Both the position numbers and the translations under genes were made by a program. A DNA stretch of 64,000 nucleotides from Casp-actino8 sp001510455. Lineage in GTDB: Bacteria > Actinomycetota > Acidimicrobiia > Acidimicrobiales > Ilumatobacteraceae. How positions within the stretch are numbered: position 1 is the stretch's first letter; every line of letters begins with the position of its first letter. The stretch is taken from positions 1-64,000 of the forward strand of contig JAQCIK010000011.1 in NCBI GenBank assembly GCA_027592035.1. Direction: 5' to 3'. Shown here piece after piece: positions 49,203 to 57,647 of this stretch. The notes under the pieces are model-generated. The model did no database searches and was not told the DNA's origin. It saw only the letters and a list, made by a program, of their open reading frames with translations.

Positions 49203-49721
49203 TCAGTTCATCCGGACGCAGAAGTGACCCTCGGCATCGACGGGTCGACCACAGAATTCGCAGTCGGGTCGTCCGGCGGCCACCACCCGGTCGGTCTGGT
49301 CGCAGAACGCGAGTGCCTGGGCGCGCGTCATCGTCACGCGAATCGAATCACCCTCGTCGTCGTCGCTCTCGTCGACATCGTCGTCCTGATCGTCGTCCAT
49401 CGACGAGTCGATGTCACGAAGAACCAAGGTGAATCGGTCGGAGTTCTTGTCGAATTCGAGTCCGACCGAGCCGAGCACGAACTCCTCGTCGATCGGTTCG
49501 ACGAGCGACATCGGACGTCGGAAGATCGTGCCTTCGACGATCGGAAGATGGGCGAGAGCACGACGAAGGTATTGGGCGATCGCAGCCGCCTGCTGTTTCT
49601 CGCATCGGACCGTGGCCACTCGGTCGTCGTCACGGGCCTGCAGGAAGAAGGTCCGTTGACCGGGCCGGCCGACGGTGCCGGCGGTGAACACGTCGACCGA
49701 GTCGAAGACGATCTCACCCAT
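49203..49721 (-). CDS. DUF3090-family zinc-ribbon protein
   Basis: A 172-aa actinobacterial family member. The N-terminal part GTVGRPGQRTFFLQAR is the family hallmark, with EKQQAAAIAQYLRRAL next. An Asp-rich acidic linker (about 105-125) and C-terminal CEFCGRPVDAEGHFC, a likely zinc ribbon, follow. It is always found with the SCO1664-type and MSMEG_4193-type genes in my recollection of actinobacterial genomes. It lies three bases after the phosphatase-like gene. Confidence 0.85.
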   Translation of the reverse strand: MGEIVFDSVDVFTAGTVGRPGQRTFFLQARDDDRVATVRCEKQQAAAIAQYLRRALAHLPIVEGTIFRRPMSLVEPIDEEFVLGSVGLEFDKNSDRFTLVLRDIDSSMDDDQDDDVDESDDDEGDSIRVTMTRAQALAFCDQTDRVVAAGRPDCEFCGRPVDAEGHFCVRMN

Positions 49722-49724
49722 GAG

Positions 49725-50384
49725 TCAGCTCGGACGCAGATCGCCGAGCGATCCTCCGGTCGAATTCACGGTGAGGACGATCGGTCCTCCCATGGTGTAG
49801 GCCACGGCCGAGATCGAACACGTGCTGATCACGATGCGTTGGAAGAGATCGAGATGCGTTCCCATGGCGTGGGCCATGGCCGCCTTGATCGGATCGGCGT
49901 GCGAGACGCACACGATCGTTCCGCCTCGGTGTTGGGCGCAGAGACGGTCGACGGCCGACACCATGCGAGTCTGCATCTCGGTGAAACTCTCGCCGTTGGG
50001 GAATCGAAAGGTCGACGGGGCTCGTTGCACAGTGTTCCACTCGGGCAACTTCATCAACTTCTTCAGTTCGGATCCGGTCCAGTCACCGAAATCGCATTCG
50101 AGAAGACCCTTGTCGATGCGCGTGCGTTGACCGAGGAGTTTGGTGATCGGGGCCGCTGTTTCGCGCGCCCGTTCGAGGGGTGATGCGTACACGGCGTCGA
50201 TCTTGGCGATGGCCGACAATCGTCGGGCGGCCTCTTCGGCTTGTTCGACACCCTTCTCGGCGAGATGCAGACCGGGTGCTCGACCCGGGAGTGACTTTCC
50301 GGTCGTCGGGGTCTGGCCGTGACGAACGAAGAGCACCAACGTCGAGGACGGGGGAGCGGTACGGGGGGATTTCCGAGTGCCCAT
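49725..50384 (-). CDS. MSMEG_4193-type histidine phosphatase
   Basis: A 219-aa protein of the phosphoglycerate-mutase-like superfamily. It has STLVLFVRHGQTPTTGKSLPGR (catalytic RHG), YASPLERARETAAPI, LLECDFGDWTGSELKKL and GTIVCVSHADPIKAAMAHAMG with the second His. The SLPGRAPGLHLAEKG segment is the actinobacterial subgroup. It is the first gene of the operon; its start is divergent from udgB by only 24 bases. ATG 50384 has no Shine-Dalgarno; TAGGTT lies ten bases upstream. Confidence 0.86.
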   Translation of the reverse strand: MGTRKSPRTAPPSSTLVLFVRHGQTPTTGKSLPGRAPGLHLAEKGVEQAEEAARRLSAIAKIDAVYASPLERARETAAPITKLLGQRTRIDKGLLECDFGDWTGSELKKLMKLPEWNTVQRAPSTFRFPNGESFTEMQTRMVSAVDRLCAQHRGGTIVCVSHADPIKAAMAHAMGTHLDLFQRIVISTCSISAVAYTMGGPIVLTVNSTGGSLGDLRPS

Positions 50385-50408
50385 GACGGGTGCCAACCTA
50401 GTGGTGTC

Positions 50409-51095
50409 ATGCCGAAGCCGTCTCGTCAGTCTCGAGTTCTCGTCGAACTTCACGACGAGGTCGTGCAATGTCGTCGATGTGATCGTCTGGTCGAGTGGCG
50501 CGAGGCCGCGGCCGTCGAGAAGCGAGCCGCGTATCGTGACGACGAGTACTGGGGTCGTGGTGTCCCCGGATTCGGTGATCCGGCGGCCGAGGTTCTCGTT
50601 CTCGGTCTGGCGCCGGCTGCGCACGGAGCCAATCGCACCGGACGGATCTTCACCGGCGATCGAAGCGGTGACTGGTTGTACCGCGCCATGTTCCGGGCCG
50701 GCTTGGCCAATCAGGAGACGTCGACGCATCGTGACGACGGCCTGCTCCTCACGGGTGCGTGGGTCACGTCGGCGGTGAAGTGCGCACCGCCCGACAACAA
50801 GCCGTCCACCGACGAACGTGATGCATGCGTGCCGTTCCTGCGGCGGGAGATCGAGGCCCTGTCTCGGTTGCGAGTGGTGGTGTGTCTCGGATCATTCGCT
50901 TACGAGGCGGCGTGCCGCGAGTTCGCCGTGAAGCCTCGGCCGAAATTCGGTCACGGTGTGGAGGCGCAGACGTCAACCGGACTCGTGTTGGTGTGTTCGT
51001 TTCATCCGAGTCAACAGAACACTTTCACCGGTCGTCTGACCGAGCCCATGTTCGATGCGATCTTCGAGCGGGTGACGCAGTTGGTGAGCGCTTAG
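50409..51095 (+). CDS. udgB: uracil-DNA glycosylase family 5 (UdgB type)
   Basis: A 228-aa repair enzyme that removes uracil or related damaged bases from DNA. The iron-sulfur cluster pair CRRC is at 21-24, with later Cys in SAVKCAPPDNK and in VVVCLGSFAYEAACREF. Motif A reads LVLGLAPAAHGANRTGRIFTGDRSGDWL, the family 5 form (family 4 has GEAPG and a Glu). Motif B is SFHPSQQNTFTGRLT. The 3' end overlaps the convergent esterase gene by four bases. Confidence 0.92.
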   Translation: MPKPSRQSRVLVELHDEVVQCRRCDRLVEWREAAAVEKRAAYRDDEYWGRGVPGFGDPAAEVLVLGLAPAAHGANRTGRIFTGDRSGDWLYRAMFRAGLANQETSTHRDDGLLLTGAWVTSAVKCAPPDNKPSTDERDACVPFLRREIEALSRLRVVVCLGSFAYEAACREFAVKPRPKFGHGVEAQTSTGLVLVCSFHPSQQNTFTGRLTEPMFDAIFERVTQLVSA

Positions 51096-52003
51096 CGCTC
51101 GAGAGCCTGTTTGACGGCCGCCGCGGCTTGAGCGATCGCCTGACCGGCATCGTCGACGAAGGCACTCATCGAGAAGAACCCGTGTATCTGGCCGTAGTAC
51201 CGCGTGAGTGTGCAGGGCACACCAGCGGCGATCAGACGACGGGCGTATTCCTCGCCCTCGTCGCGCAGCGGGTCGTATTCGGCAGTGATGACGAGAGCGG
51301 GTGGTGACGAAGCGAGAGCCGCATCGGGCGCACACAGCGGAGACACCCGCGGATCGTCTTCGGCGCCGTGATCTCCGCTCAGGTAGTGATCGCAGAACCA
51401 CTTCATCGACGACGCAGTGAGGCGATATCCCTCGGCGTTGTCGCGGTAGCTCTGCGATCCCCGACGGGCGTCGGTCACCGGATACACGAGCATCTGGTAG
51501 CGAAGCGGAACTGGTTGCAGCTGAGCCACGACCGCGGCCAGGTTTCCGCCCGCCGAATCACCACCGACTGCGATGCGTGTCGGATCGACACCGAGTTCGT
51601 CGGCGTGAGAATGGGCCCATCGCAACGCATTCAGTGAATCGGTGAGAGGTGCGGGGAACGGATGCTCGGGCGCCAGTCGATAGTCGACACTCAACACGGC
51701 GTGACCGAGAGCGTTGGTGAGTCGTCGGCACACGTCGTCGTGGCTGTCGAGGCCACCGAGAACCCATCCGCCTCCGTGGTAGTAGACGAGGAGTCCGAGA
51801 TCGGTGCGGTCGTTCGGCCGGTACAGACGGACGGGAACTCCATCGGCATCGAGGTCGCGAGTCTGATGGATCGGATGATCCGACGGAGCGATCATGGCGT
51901 CGAAGCCACGACGGGCCGTGACCGGATCCTGTGTGTCGAGGGCCGGCGCACCGAGTTGTGCGAGCGCATCGAGCAACGTCGCCGTTTGTGGATGCAGAGT
52001 CAT
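51092..52003 (-). CDS. alpha/beta hydrolase, HSL (family IV) esterase
   Basis: A 303-aa esterase. It has the oxyanion-hole motif YYHGGGWVLG, YRLAPEHPFPAPLTD, the nucleophile elbow GGDSAGGN, catalytic Asp in TAEYDPLRDEG and His in YGQIHGFFSM. It likely hydrolyses short acyl esters; the true substrate is unknown. ATG 52003 lies 14 bases after the FrhB-like stop on the same strand with no Shine-Dalgarno, so the start is a little uncertain. Confidence 0.9.
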   Translation of the reverse strand: MTLHPQTATLLDALAQLGAPALDTQDPVTARRGFDAMIAPSDHPIHQTRDLDADGVPVRLYRPNDRTDLGLLVYYHGGGWVLGGLDSHDDVCRRLTNALGHAVLSVDYRLAPEHPFPAPLTDSLNALRWAHSHADELGVDPTRIAVGGDSAGGNLAAVVAQLQPVPLRYQMLVYPVTDARRGSQSYRDNAEGYRLTASSMKWFCDHYLSGDHGAEDDPRVSPLCAPDAALASSPPALVITAEYDPLRDEGEEYARRLIAAGVPCTLTRYYGQIHGFFSMSAFVDDAGQAIAQAAAAVKQALER

Positions 52004-52017
52004 GTCGAGCCCGAGTG

Positions 52018-53202
52018 TCAGGGTGCGGCCGGAGCCGGGGCCGCCTTCTTCTTCGGCGGAGGAACACCGACCGTCGGTGCCTTGTCGGCCCATTCGGGCC
52101 AGCGGCGACGGCTCACGATCGACAGAGTGCGCAGCAACTTCATGGCCACCTCGTCCTCTTGGGCGGGACGGGCTTCGATCACTCCGTCGGCGATCATGCG
52201 ATTGATGACTTCCTCGCCGAGTTCGGTGCGCACGATGGTGAGCGTCCAGTCGTTGTCCTTACCGATGCCGCCAGTGGCGATGTCGCTGTGTTCGGCCGAG
52301 AAGTCAGGACAGTTCTTGCATCCTTCGCGTGTCCACTGGTGACATTCCTTCAGGTCGATCTCGTGGTACGAGCCGTCCTTCATCCAGATCTGGAACACGC
52401 CCTTGATGTTCATCTTGACCATGTCCTGCTTCTTCAGGCCGTACTTGGCCTCGAAGAGTTCGGGGAAGATGGCATCGTCGAAGGTCTTCGAGCACAACAG
52501 GCCGATGTTGAAGAGGAACGGCTTGCTCACCTTGCCGGCCTTGCGGTCCCACATGACCGGCGGCGACGACGTCTGACAGCCCATTCCGACGAGTGCGAGT
52601 TTCGAGAAACCCTGTTCCTTCGCGTCGCGCAACGCGAGCGGATTGGCGCAGTAGGTGTAGCGCGAACCGGCGGTGGCGAGCACCTCTTCTTTGTTGCGGG
52701 CGAGCGCCGGCTTGGCCTTCCATGCGTCGTCGGGCTCGACACCGCTCACCAAGGCGGCCTCGATGTAATCGTTCTCGAGGAGCCAGATGAGCATGGCCGA
52801 CACGAAGCCGCCGTCCTGACCCTTGTCGTGGGCGACCTTGTCACTCGCCCTCGTGAGGAGCAACTGGCGCCAGATACCTGCCATCTCGTCGGGTTCGCGA
52901 ACTCGACCGAACAGATGAAGGTCGGCCGATTCCTCCCACTTGCGAAAGCGCGGACACGCTCGCGTGCACGTAGTGCATCCCTTCTCACCGTGCAGACAGT
53001 TGGACGGCCCGAGTTCTTCTTCGAGATGGAAGGGCTTGTACTTGCCTTCTTCGTGTTCGTATCCGATGACGTCGTGTGGGCACGTGACGACACAACCTGC
53101 ACATCCGGTGCACAAGCCGGTGGTCACGACCTCTTCGTAGAGTTCTTTCCACTGGGCCGTCCAGCGTTCGGCTTTCGGAGTCGTAGGCTCGGTCATCGTC
53201 AT
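52018..53202 (-). CDS. FrhB-family iron-sulfur flavoprotein (F420 hydrogenase/dehydrogenase beta-like)
   Basis: A 394-aa protein. The N-terminal ferredoxin-like part has CTGCAGCVVTCP (about 31-42) and CLHGEKGCTTCTRACPRF, two Cys sets for 4Fe-4S clusters. The FrhB domain follows, with DKVAHDKGQDGGFVSAMLIWLL, AGSRYTYCANPLALRDA, VGMGCQTSSPPVM and GCKNCPDFSAEHSDIATGGIG. The family moves electrons between F420H2 or ferredoxin and partners. It ends in a Lys/Ala/Pro tail. Divergent from the CoxL-like gene, a possible partner. Confidence 0.87.
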   Translation of the reverse strand: MTMTEPTTPKAERWTAQWKELYEEVVTTGLCTGCAGCVVTCPHDVIGYEHEEGKYKPFHLEEELGPSNCLHGEKGCTTCTRACPRFRKWEESADLHLFGRVREPDEMAGIWRQLLLTRASDKVAHDKGQDGGFVSAMLIWLLENDYIEAALVSGVEPDDAWKAKPALARNKEEVLATAGSRYTYCANPLALRDAKEQGFSKLALVGMGCQTSSPPVMWDRKAGKVSKPFLFNIGLLCSKTFDDAIFPELFEAKYGLKKQDMVKMNIKGVFQIWMKDGSYHEIDLKECHQWTREGCKNCPDFSAEHSDIATGGIGKDNDWTLTIVRTELGEEVINRMIADGVIEARPAQEDEVAMKLLRTLSIVSRRRWPEWADKAPTVGVPPPKKKAAPAPAAP

Positions 53203-53208
53203 GCGACC

Positions 53209-53214
53209 AATCTA
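53209..53214 (-). promoter_or_regulatory. -10 box of the leaderless FrhB-like transcript
   Basis: Minus-strand TAGATT lies six bases (ggtcgc) before ATG 53202. Only 16 bases separate the two divergent start codons here. Confidence 0.55.
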
Positions 53215-53218
53215 GGTC

Positions 53219-55555
53219 GTGAGCATCGTGGCCCGAACAGCCGGGCCGGGAATCGGGGGTCCGCACATGGGAATGATCGGTGAGCGAGTCGTACGTACCG
53301 AGGATCCGGCACTCGTGACGGGACGAGCCACCTACGTCGACAATCTGGTGGTCGAGGGAGCCGTGCACGTGGTGTACGTGAGATCGACCGTCGCTCATGC
53401 TCGCCTCGTCTCGATCGACACCTCTGACGCGCGATCGATGCCCGGCGTCATCGGAGTGTTCACTCATGCCGATCTGGTGGCCGACGGCATCGGTCCGTTG
53501 CCGATCGACATGCCTCTCCTTCCGGCCGATGTTCGACGCACGGCCCTCGCCGATGGAACGGTTCGGTTCGTCGGCGAACTCGTCGCCGCCGTGGTGGCCG
53601 AAGCTCGCGCCGAAGCGATCGACGCGGCCGAAGCGGTGCTCGTCGACTACGAACCCCTCGATGTGGTGATCGATCCAGTGGCGGCCATGGAGTCGTCGAC
53701 CCTTTTGTTCCCCGAGCACGGGTCCAACGTGGTCGTCACGTTGCCGGCTCTCGGACCGATCGATTTCTCCGACTGCGACGTCGTGCTCGAGAAGCGCATC
53801 GTCAATCAGCGCCTGGCGCCCAGCCCACTCGAGATGCGCGTTGCCGTCAGTCGATGGGAAGAACCCGACGAGTCGGGTGTGCGCCGTCTCACTCACTGGC
53901 AGGCCACGCAAGGAGCCCACCCGATCCGGAACCAGATCTGTGACTTCTACGGCCTGCCGGCCGAGCAGGTTCGAGTGATCACTCCCGACGTCGGTGGTGG
54001 CTTCGGGGCCAAGGCCTTCTTCTATCCCGAAGATCTTCTCGTGCCTTGGCTCGCCCGTCGGGTCGACCGTCCGGTTCGCTACACCGAGTCGCGTACCGAG
54101 AGCATGAACGGTCTCGGCCATGGCCGCGGTCAGATCCAGGACGTGAAGATCGGGGGTACTCGTGACGGTCGGATCCTGGCCTACGAGGTTCGCGTGGTGC
54201 AGGACGCCGGCGCCTACCCGCGATTCGGAGCCTTCCTGCCGTTCATGACCGGACGCATGCTCACCGGCACCTACGACATTCCTCGCGCTGCCATGACGGC
54301 GTACGGCGTTCTCACCAACACGGTTCCCACCGTCGCCTATCGCGGGGCGGGACGACCCGAGGCTGCAGCGGCGATCGAACGAGCCGTCGACATGTTCGCG
54401 CGTGAGATCGGACTCGACCCGGCCGAGGTTCGCCGACGCAATCTCGTGGCCCCCGACCGTTTCCCGTACACCACGGCCATGGGCACCACCTACGACAGCG
54501 GTGACTATCCCGGTGCTCTCGAACTCGCGCTGCAAGCTGCCGACTATCCGGCGCTGCGCGCCGAGCAAGAGCGCCGACGAGCGAACGACGATCCCGTTCA
54601 GTTGGGTATCGGTATCGCCGTGTACGTCGAGATCACTGCCATGTCGGGTGGATCCGAACTCGGCACGATCGACGTGACGGCCGACGCCGACGGACGCCCG
54701 TGCGCGCGCATCGTCACCGGAACCACGCCGTACGGCCAGGGTCACCGCACCACGTGGGCGATGCTGGCCGCCGACCGACTCGGCATTCCGTTCGAGAACA
54801 TCACGGTCGTTCACGGTGACACGGATCTCGTGCGATCGGGTGAGATCACCGGGGGGTCGCGGTCGGTGCAGCTGGGCGGTACCAACGTGTGGCGCGCGGC
54901 TGGAGAGGCCGCCGACAAGGCACGTACGGTCGCCGCTCAATTGCTCGAAGCCGATGTGTCCGACGTGGTCCTCGAGAACGGCAAGTTCTTCGTGGTGGGT
55001 TCACCGGCGGTGTCGAAGCAGTGGTCGGACGTGCTCGCCGAGGCGGCCCGCCGTGACGAATCGATCGATGGCGAAGGCGACTTCGCGCAGGCCGGAGGCA
55101 CGTTCCCGAGTGGTGCGCACGTCGCGGTGGTCGAAGTCGATACCGAGACCGGCAAGGTGAAGTTGCGCGACGTGTTCGCCGCCGACGACGCCGGGCGCAT
55201 CGTCAACCCGTTGCTCGCCGAAGGCCAGATCCATGGTGGCCTCGTTCAGGGAATCGGGCAGGCACTCTTCGAAGAAGTGATCTACGACGCCGACGGCAAT
55301 CCGCTCACCGGCAACTTCGCCGACTACGGGTTTCCTTCCTCGGCCGAAGTGCCCAGTTTCGTGACAGTGCACCTGGCGTCACCGTCACCGCTCAACGACT
55401 TGGGAGCCAAGGGGATCGGCGAGAGCGGCACCATCGGCGCCACACCGGCGGTTCAGAACGCAGTCGTCGATGCCTTGGCACCGTTCGGTGTCGACCACGT
55501 CGACTTGCCGTGCACACCGCACCGGGTGTGGGCGGCCATCACGACCACTCGCTGA
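53219..55555 (+). CDS. xanthine dehydrogenase/CoxL-family molybdopterin-binding subunit (form II type)
   Basis: A 778-aa large subunit of a molybdenum hydroxylase. It has RVVRTEDPALVTGRATYVDN, ITPDVGGGFGAKAFFYPED, the active-site loop VAYRGAGRPEAAAAIER (about 372-388), GTTPYGQGHRTTWAMLA, TGGSRSVQLGG, AADDAGRIVNPLL and GAKGIGESGTIGATPAVQNAV with the catalytic Glu. AYRGAGR marks form II CoxL-like proteins, not the CO-oxidising form I. Small and medium subunit genes are not adjacent. The start may be downstream (ATG 53267 or 53273). Confidence 0.9.
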   Translation: MSIVARTAGPGIGGPHMGMIGERVVRTEDPALVTGRATYVDNLVVEGAVHVVYVRSTVAHARLVSIDTSDARSMPGVIGVFTHADLVADGIGPLPIDMPLLPADVRRTALADGTVRFVGELVAAVVAEARAEAIDAAEAVLVDYEPLDVVIDPVAAMESSTLLFPEHGSNVVVTLPALGPIDFSDCDVVLEKRIVNQRLAPSPLEMRVAVSRWEEPDESGVRRLTHWQATQGAHPIRNQICDFYGLPAEQVRVITPDVGGGFGAKAFFYPEDLLVPWLARRVDRPVRYTESRTESMNGLGHGRGQIQDVKIGGTRDGRILAYEVRVVQDAGAYPRFGAFLPFMTGRMLTGTYDIPRAAMTAYGVLTNTVPTVAYRGAGRPEAAAAIERAVDMFAREIGLDPAEVRRRNLVAPDRFPYTTAMGTTYDSGDYPGALELALQAADYPALRAEQERRRANDDPVQLGIGIAVYVEITAMSGGSELGTIDVTADADGRPCARIVTGTTPYGQGHRTTWAMLAADRLGIPFENITVVHGDTDLVRSGEITGGSRSVQLGGTNVWRAAGEAADKARTVAAQLLEADVSDVVLENGKFFVVGSPAVSKQWSDVLAEAARRDESIDGEGDFAQAGGTFPSGAHVAVVEVDTETGKVKLRDVFAADDAGRIVNPLLAEGQIHGGLVQGIGQALFEEVIYDADGNPLTGNFADYGFPSSAEVPSFVTVHLASPSPLNDLGAKGIGESGTIGATPAVQNAVVDALAPFGVDHVDLPCTPHRVWAAITTTR

Positions 55556-55558
55556 CTC

Positions 55559-55702
55559 GTTCCGTACACGCGGAACGTCCCCGGACCGCCGACTCGACTC
55601 GTGCCGCCGATGTCGTCGATCCGGGGACTGCCCCTACCGGAGAGGAGAACCCTCCGTGCCAGCCGGCAACGATGCCGGACAGCTCTTGTGATCCGCAGGA
55701 TC
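55559..55702. terminator. hairpin-rich spacer between coxL-like and glnB
   Basis: Three stems: GTTCCG-tacacg-CGGAAC (55559-55576), GTCCCCGGA paired with TCCGGGGAC (55577-55585, 55620-55628), and GATCC-gca-GGATC (55690-55702, over the glnB stop). It probably terminates transcription from both sides; no T-runs are present. Confidence 0.45.
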
Positions 55703-56039
55703 AGATGGCGCTGGCGCCTTCCTCACCGGTGCGGATGCGAACCAGGCGATCCACCGAGGTCACCCAGATCTTTCCGTCGCCGATCTTGCCGGTGGACGCT
55801 GCGGCGCTGATCGCCGAGATCACCGAATCGACCGACGTGTCGTCGACGACCACTTCGAAACGAACCTTGGGAACGAAGTCGATCTTGTACTCCGCACCGC
55901 GATACGTCTCGCTGTGACCGCCCTGGCGACCGAAGCCGCGGACTTCGCTGACCGTCATTCCCTGGATGCCGGAAGCCTTCAAGGCCTCTTTCACGTCGTC
56001 GAGTTTGAACGGCTTGATGATGGCTGTGATGAGTTTCAT
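55701..56039 (-). CDS. glnB: nitrogen regulatory protein PII (GlnB/GlnK)
   Basis: A 112-aa trimeric signal protein reading ATP/ADP and 2-oxoglutarate. It begins MKLITAIIKPFKLDDVKEAL and includes GFGRQGGHSETYRGAEYKIDFVPK with Tyr51, the site of uridylylation or, in actinobacteria, adenylylation. GKIGDGKIWV completes the nucleotide site. It lies 21 bases after amt with a short Shine-Dalgarno. In an amt operon it is functionally GlnK and can block the ammonium channel. glnD is not in the window. Confidence 0.96.
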   Translation of the reverse strand: MKLITAIIKPFKLDDVKEALKASGIQGMTVSEVRGFGRQGGHSETYRGAEYKIDFVPKVRFEVVVDDTSVDSVISAISAAASTGKIGDGKIWVTSVDRLVRIRTGEEGASAI

Positions 56040-56060
56040 GTTTCTCAGTCCTTCCGATGC

Positions 56061-57455
56061 TCAGCGGAGCACCATGTCGTCGCCGACGTAGCCGGGCATA
56101 CCGTGTTCGTGAGTGTCGAGACCTTCGATCTCCTCCTGCTCGCTCACTCGGAGACCGATGGTCTTCTTGATGAGAGCGAAGAGGATTCCGGTGGTCACAG
56201 CGACCCAAGCGGCGATGATCAGAACCATGAGGATCTGCACGATGAGCTGGTCGATGCCACCGCCGTAGAAGAGACCGGCCTTCTCGCGACCGAGGAAGGC
56301 ATCGTCGTAGCGGGCGAAGAGTCCGACGGCGATGGTTCCCCACGCACCACACACGCCGTGCACGCTGATGGCACCCACCGGGTCGTCGATTCGGCGCTTG
56401 TCGAAGAACACGACCGAGAAGACCACGATGAAGCCGGCGATTCCACCCGTGATGAGCGCACCGAGAACGTTCATGGTTCCGCAGCCGGCGGTGATACCGA
56501 CGAGTCCGGCGAGCACACCGTTACCGACCATGGCCATGTCGACCTTGCCGGTCTTGAACCAGACCGTGGCCAGCGTGACCGCTCCACCAGCCGCCGCAGC
56601 GACGAGAGTGTTGACAGCGATCCATGCCACGTAGTTGTCGGCGGCGAGTTCGGAGCCGGGGTTGAACCCGAACCAACCGAGCCACAGGATGAAGACACCG
56701 AGCATGGCGAGCGGAATGCTGTGGCCGGGAATGGCTCGCGGCTTGCCGTCGGGGCCGTACTTGCCGATACGGGGTCCGAGGAACATCGCACCCATGAGGG
56801 CCGCGACACCACCGGTCATGTGCACGATCGAGGATCCGGCGAAGTCGGAGTAGACGGCGTCACCGATGTTGATCTTCGAGATGAGACCGCCACCCCACGT
56901 CCAGTGAACGACCACCGGATAGATGAACGCGGTCATGACGGCGCTGAAGACGAGGTAGGCCTTGAACTTCGTGCGCTCGGCCATGGCTCCCGAAGCAATG
57001 GTCACAGCCGTAGCGGCGAACACCACCTGGAAGAAGAAGAACGTCGGCGTGGTGAGAGTACCGATGCCACTCGATCCCCATTCGAAGGGGTTCGAGCCGC
57101 TGAGGAACCAACCACCGAGACCGATGAACCAACCGCCGTCACCACCGAAGGCGAAGGCGTAGCCAACGGCGAGGAACATGATCACACCGATCATGGCGTC
57201 GGCGAAGTTCTTGGCGAAGATGTTCACGACGTTCTTGGCACGCGTGAGACCGGCTTCGAGCAGTGCGAAGCCGGCTTGCATGAAGAACACGAGACATCCG
57301 GCCAGGATCAGCCAGAGATTGTCGAGAGCGGCCTGGACACCGTCCACGGCCGCCATGGGGTCGGCTTCTTCCGCCAGAGCGATTCCGGGAATCGCCAATG
57401 CCGCAGCAGTGGCGCCCGCAATGCTCAGCGAGAGACGTAATGCTTTCTTTCGCAT
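56061..57455 (-). CDS. amt: ammonium transporter Amt
   Basis: A 464-aa ammonium channel. The signal-like first helix ends ALAEE, and about 11 membrane helices follow. Family hallmarks are CLVFFMQAGFALLEAGLTRAKN, FAFGGDGGWF, VVHWTWGGG (the channel His/Trp), DFAGSSIVHMTGGVAAL, SIPLAMLGVFILWLGWFGFNPGSEL and DDPVGAISVHGVCGAWGTIAVGLFA (second channel His). AAGGAGAACCTC precedes ATG 57455. A GlnR-type box and a TACTTT -10 lie upstream. It is co-transcribed with glnB. Confidence 0.96.
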   Translation of the reverse strand: MRKKALRLSLSIAGATAAALAIPGIALAEEADPMAAVDGVQAALDNLWLILAGCLVFFMQAGFALLEAGLTRAKNVVNIFAKNFADAMIGVIMFLAVGYAFAFGGDGGWFIGLGGWFLSGSNPFEWGSSGIGTLTTPTFFFFQVVFAATAVTIASGAMAERTKFKAYLVFSAVMTAFIYPVVVHWTWGGGLISKINIGDAVYSDFAGSSIVHMTGGVAALMGAMFLGPRIGKYGPDGKPRAIPGHSIPLAMLGVFILWLGWFGFNPGSELAADNYVAWIAVNTLVAAAAGGAVTLATVWFKTGKVDMAMVGNGVLAGLVGITAGCGTMNVLGALITGGIAGFIVVFSVVFFDKRRIDDPVGAISVHGVCGAWGTIAVGLFARYDDAFLGREKAGLFYGGGIDQLIVQILMVLIIAAWVAVTTGILFALIKKTIGLRVSEQEEIEGLDTHEHGMPGYVGDDMVLR

Positions 57456-57555
57456 GAGGTTCTCCTTGTGAGGGGACTCGGGTGATGGGGAGGTCCGTCC
57501 ACGCTGACGGGATGTGTGGAACGGACCTCGTTGTCTCGTCACCACGACACGAGTG

Positions 57556-57561
57556 AAAGTA
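57556..57561 (-). promoter_or_regulatory. candidate -10 box of amt-glnB
   Basis: Minus-strand TACTTT lies ten bases downstream of the GlnR-type box, giving a leader of about 94 bases. Confidence 0.45.
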
Positions 57562-57571
57562 CGAGGGCTGT

Positions 57572-57609
57572 GTTTCCCGATCGTCTGGAGAATGTTTCGT
57601 CTCTGTGAC
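57572..57609 (-). promoter_or_regulatory. GlnR-type box upstream of amt-glnB
   Basis: On the minus strand the order is GTCAC-n6-GAAAC-n6-CAGAC-n6-GAAAC. This reproduces the known GlnR pattern gTnAc-n6-GaAAc repeated twice, with only one half-site (CAGAC) degenerate. Exact forward positions are 57605-57609, 57594-57598, 57583-57587 and 57572-57576. Confidence 0.75.
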
Positions 57610-57647
57610 CGCTTCGTCCGATGTTCGGTTCGGCGCGATCGCCGGGT

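Noticed and set aside
52985..54940. A 651-codon minus-strand frame opposite the CoxL-like gene
   Set aside because: The sense strand encodes all CoxL motifs. The antisense product is low-complexity Asp/His/Arg without any domain.
55600..55700. Possible SAM-type riboswitch (GGAGAGGAGAACCCTCC and GCCGGCAACGATGCCGG stems)
   Set aside because: It lies between convergent genes, downstream of both, so it could not control either in the usual way. The core conserved riboswitch elements could not be matched. Bidirectional termination is a simpler reading.
55914..57440. A 508-codon plus-strand frame opposite amt
   Set aside because: It is very Glu/Asp/His rich and is the mirror of amt's membrane-helix codons. 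amt on the minus strand has secure motifs and a ribosome-binding site.
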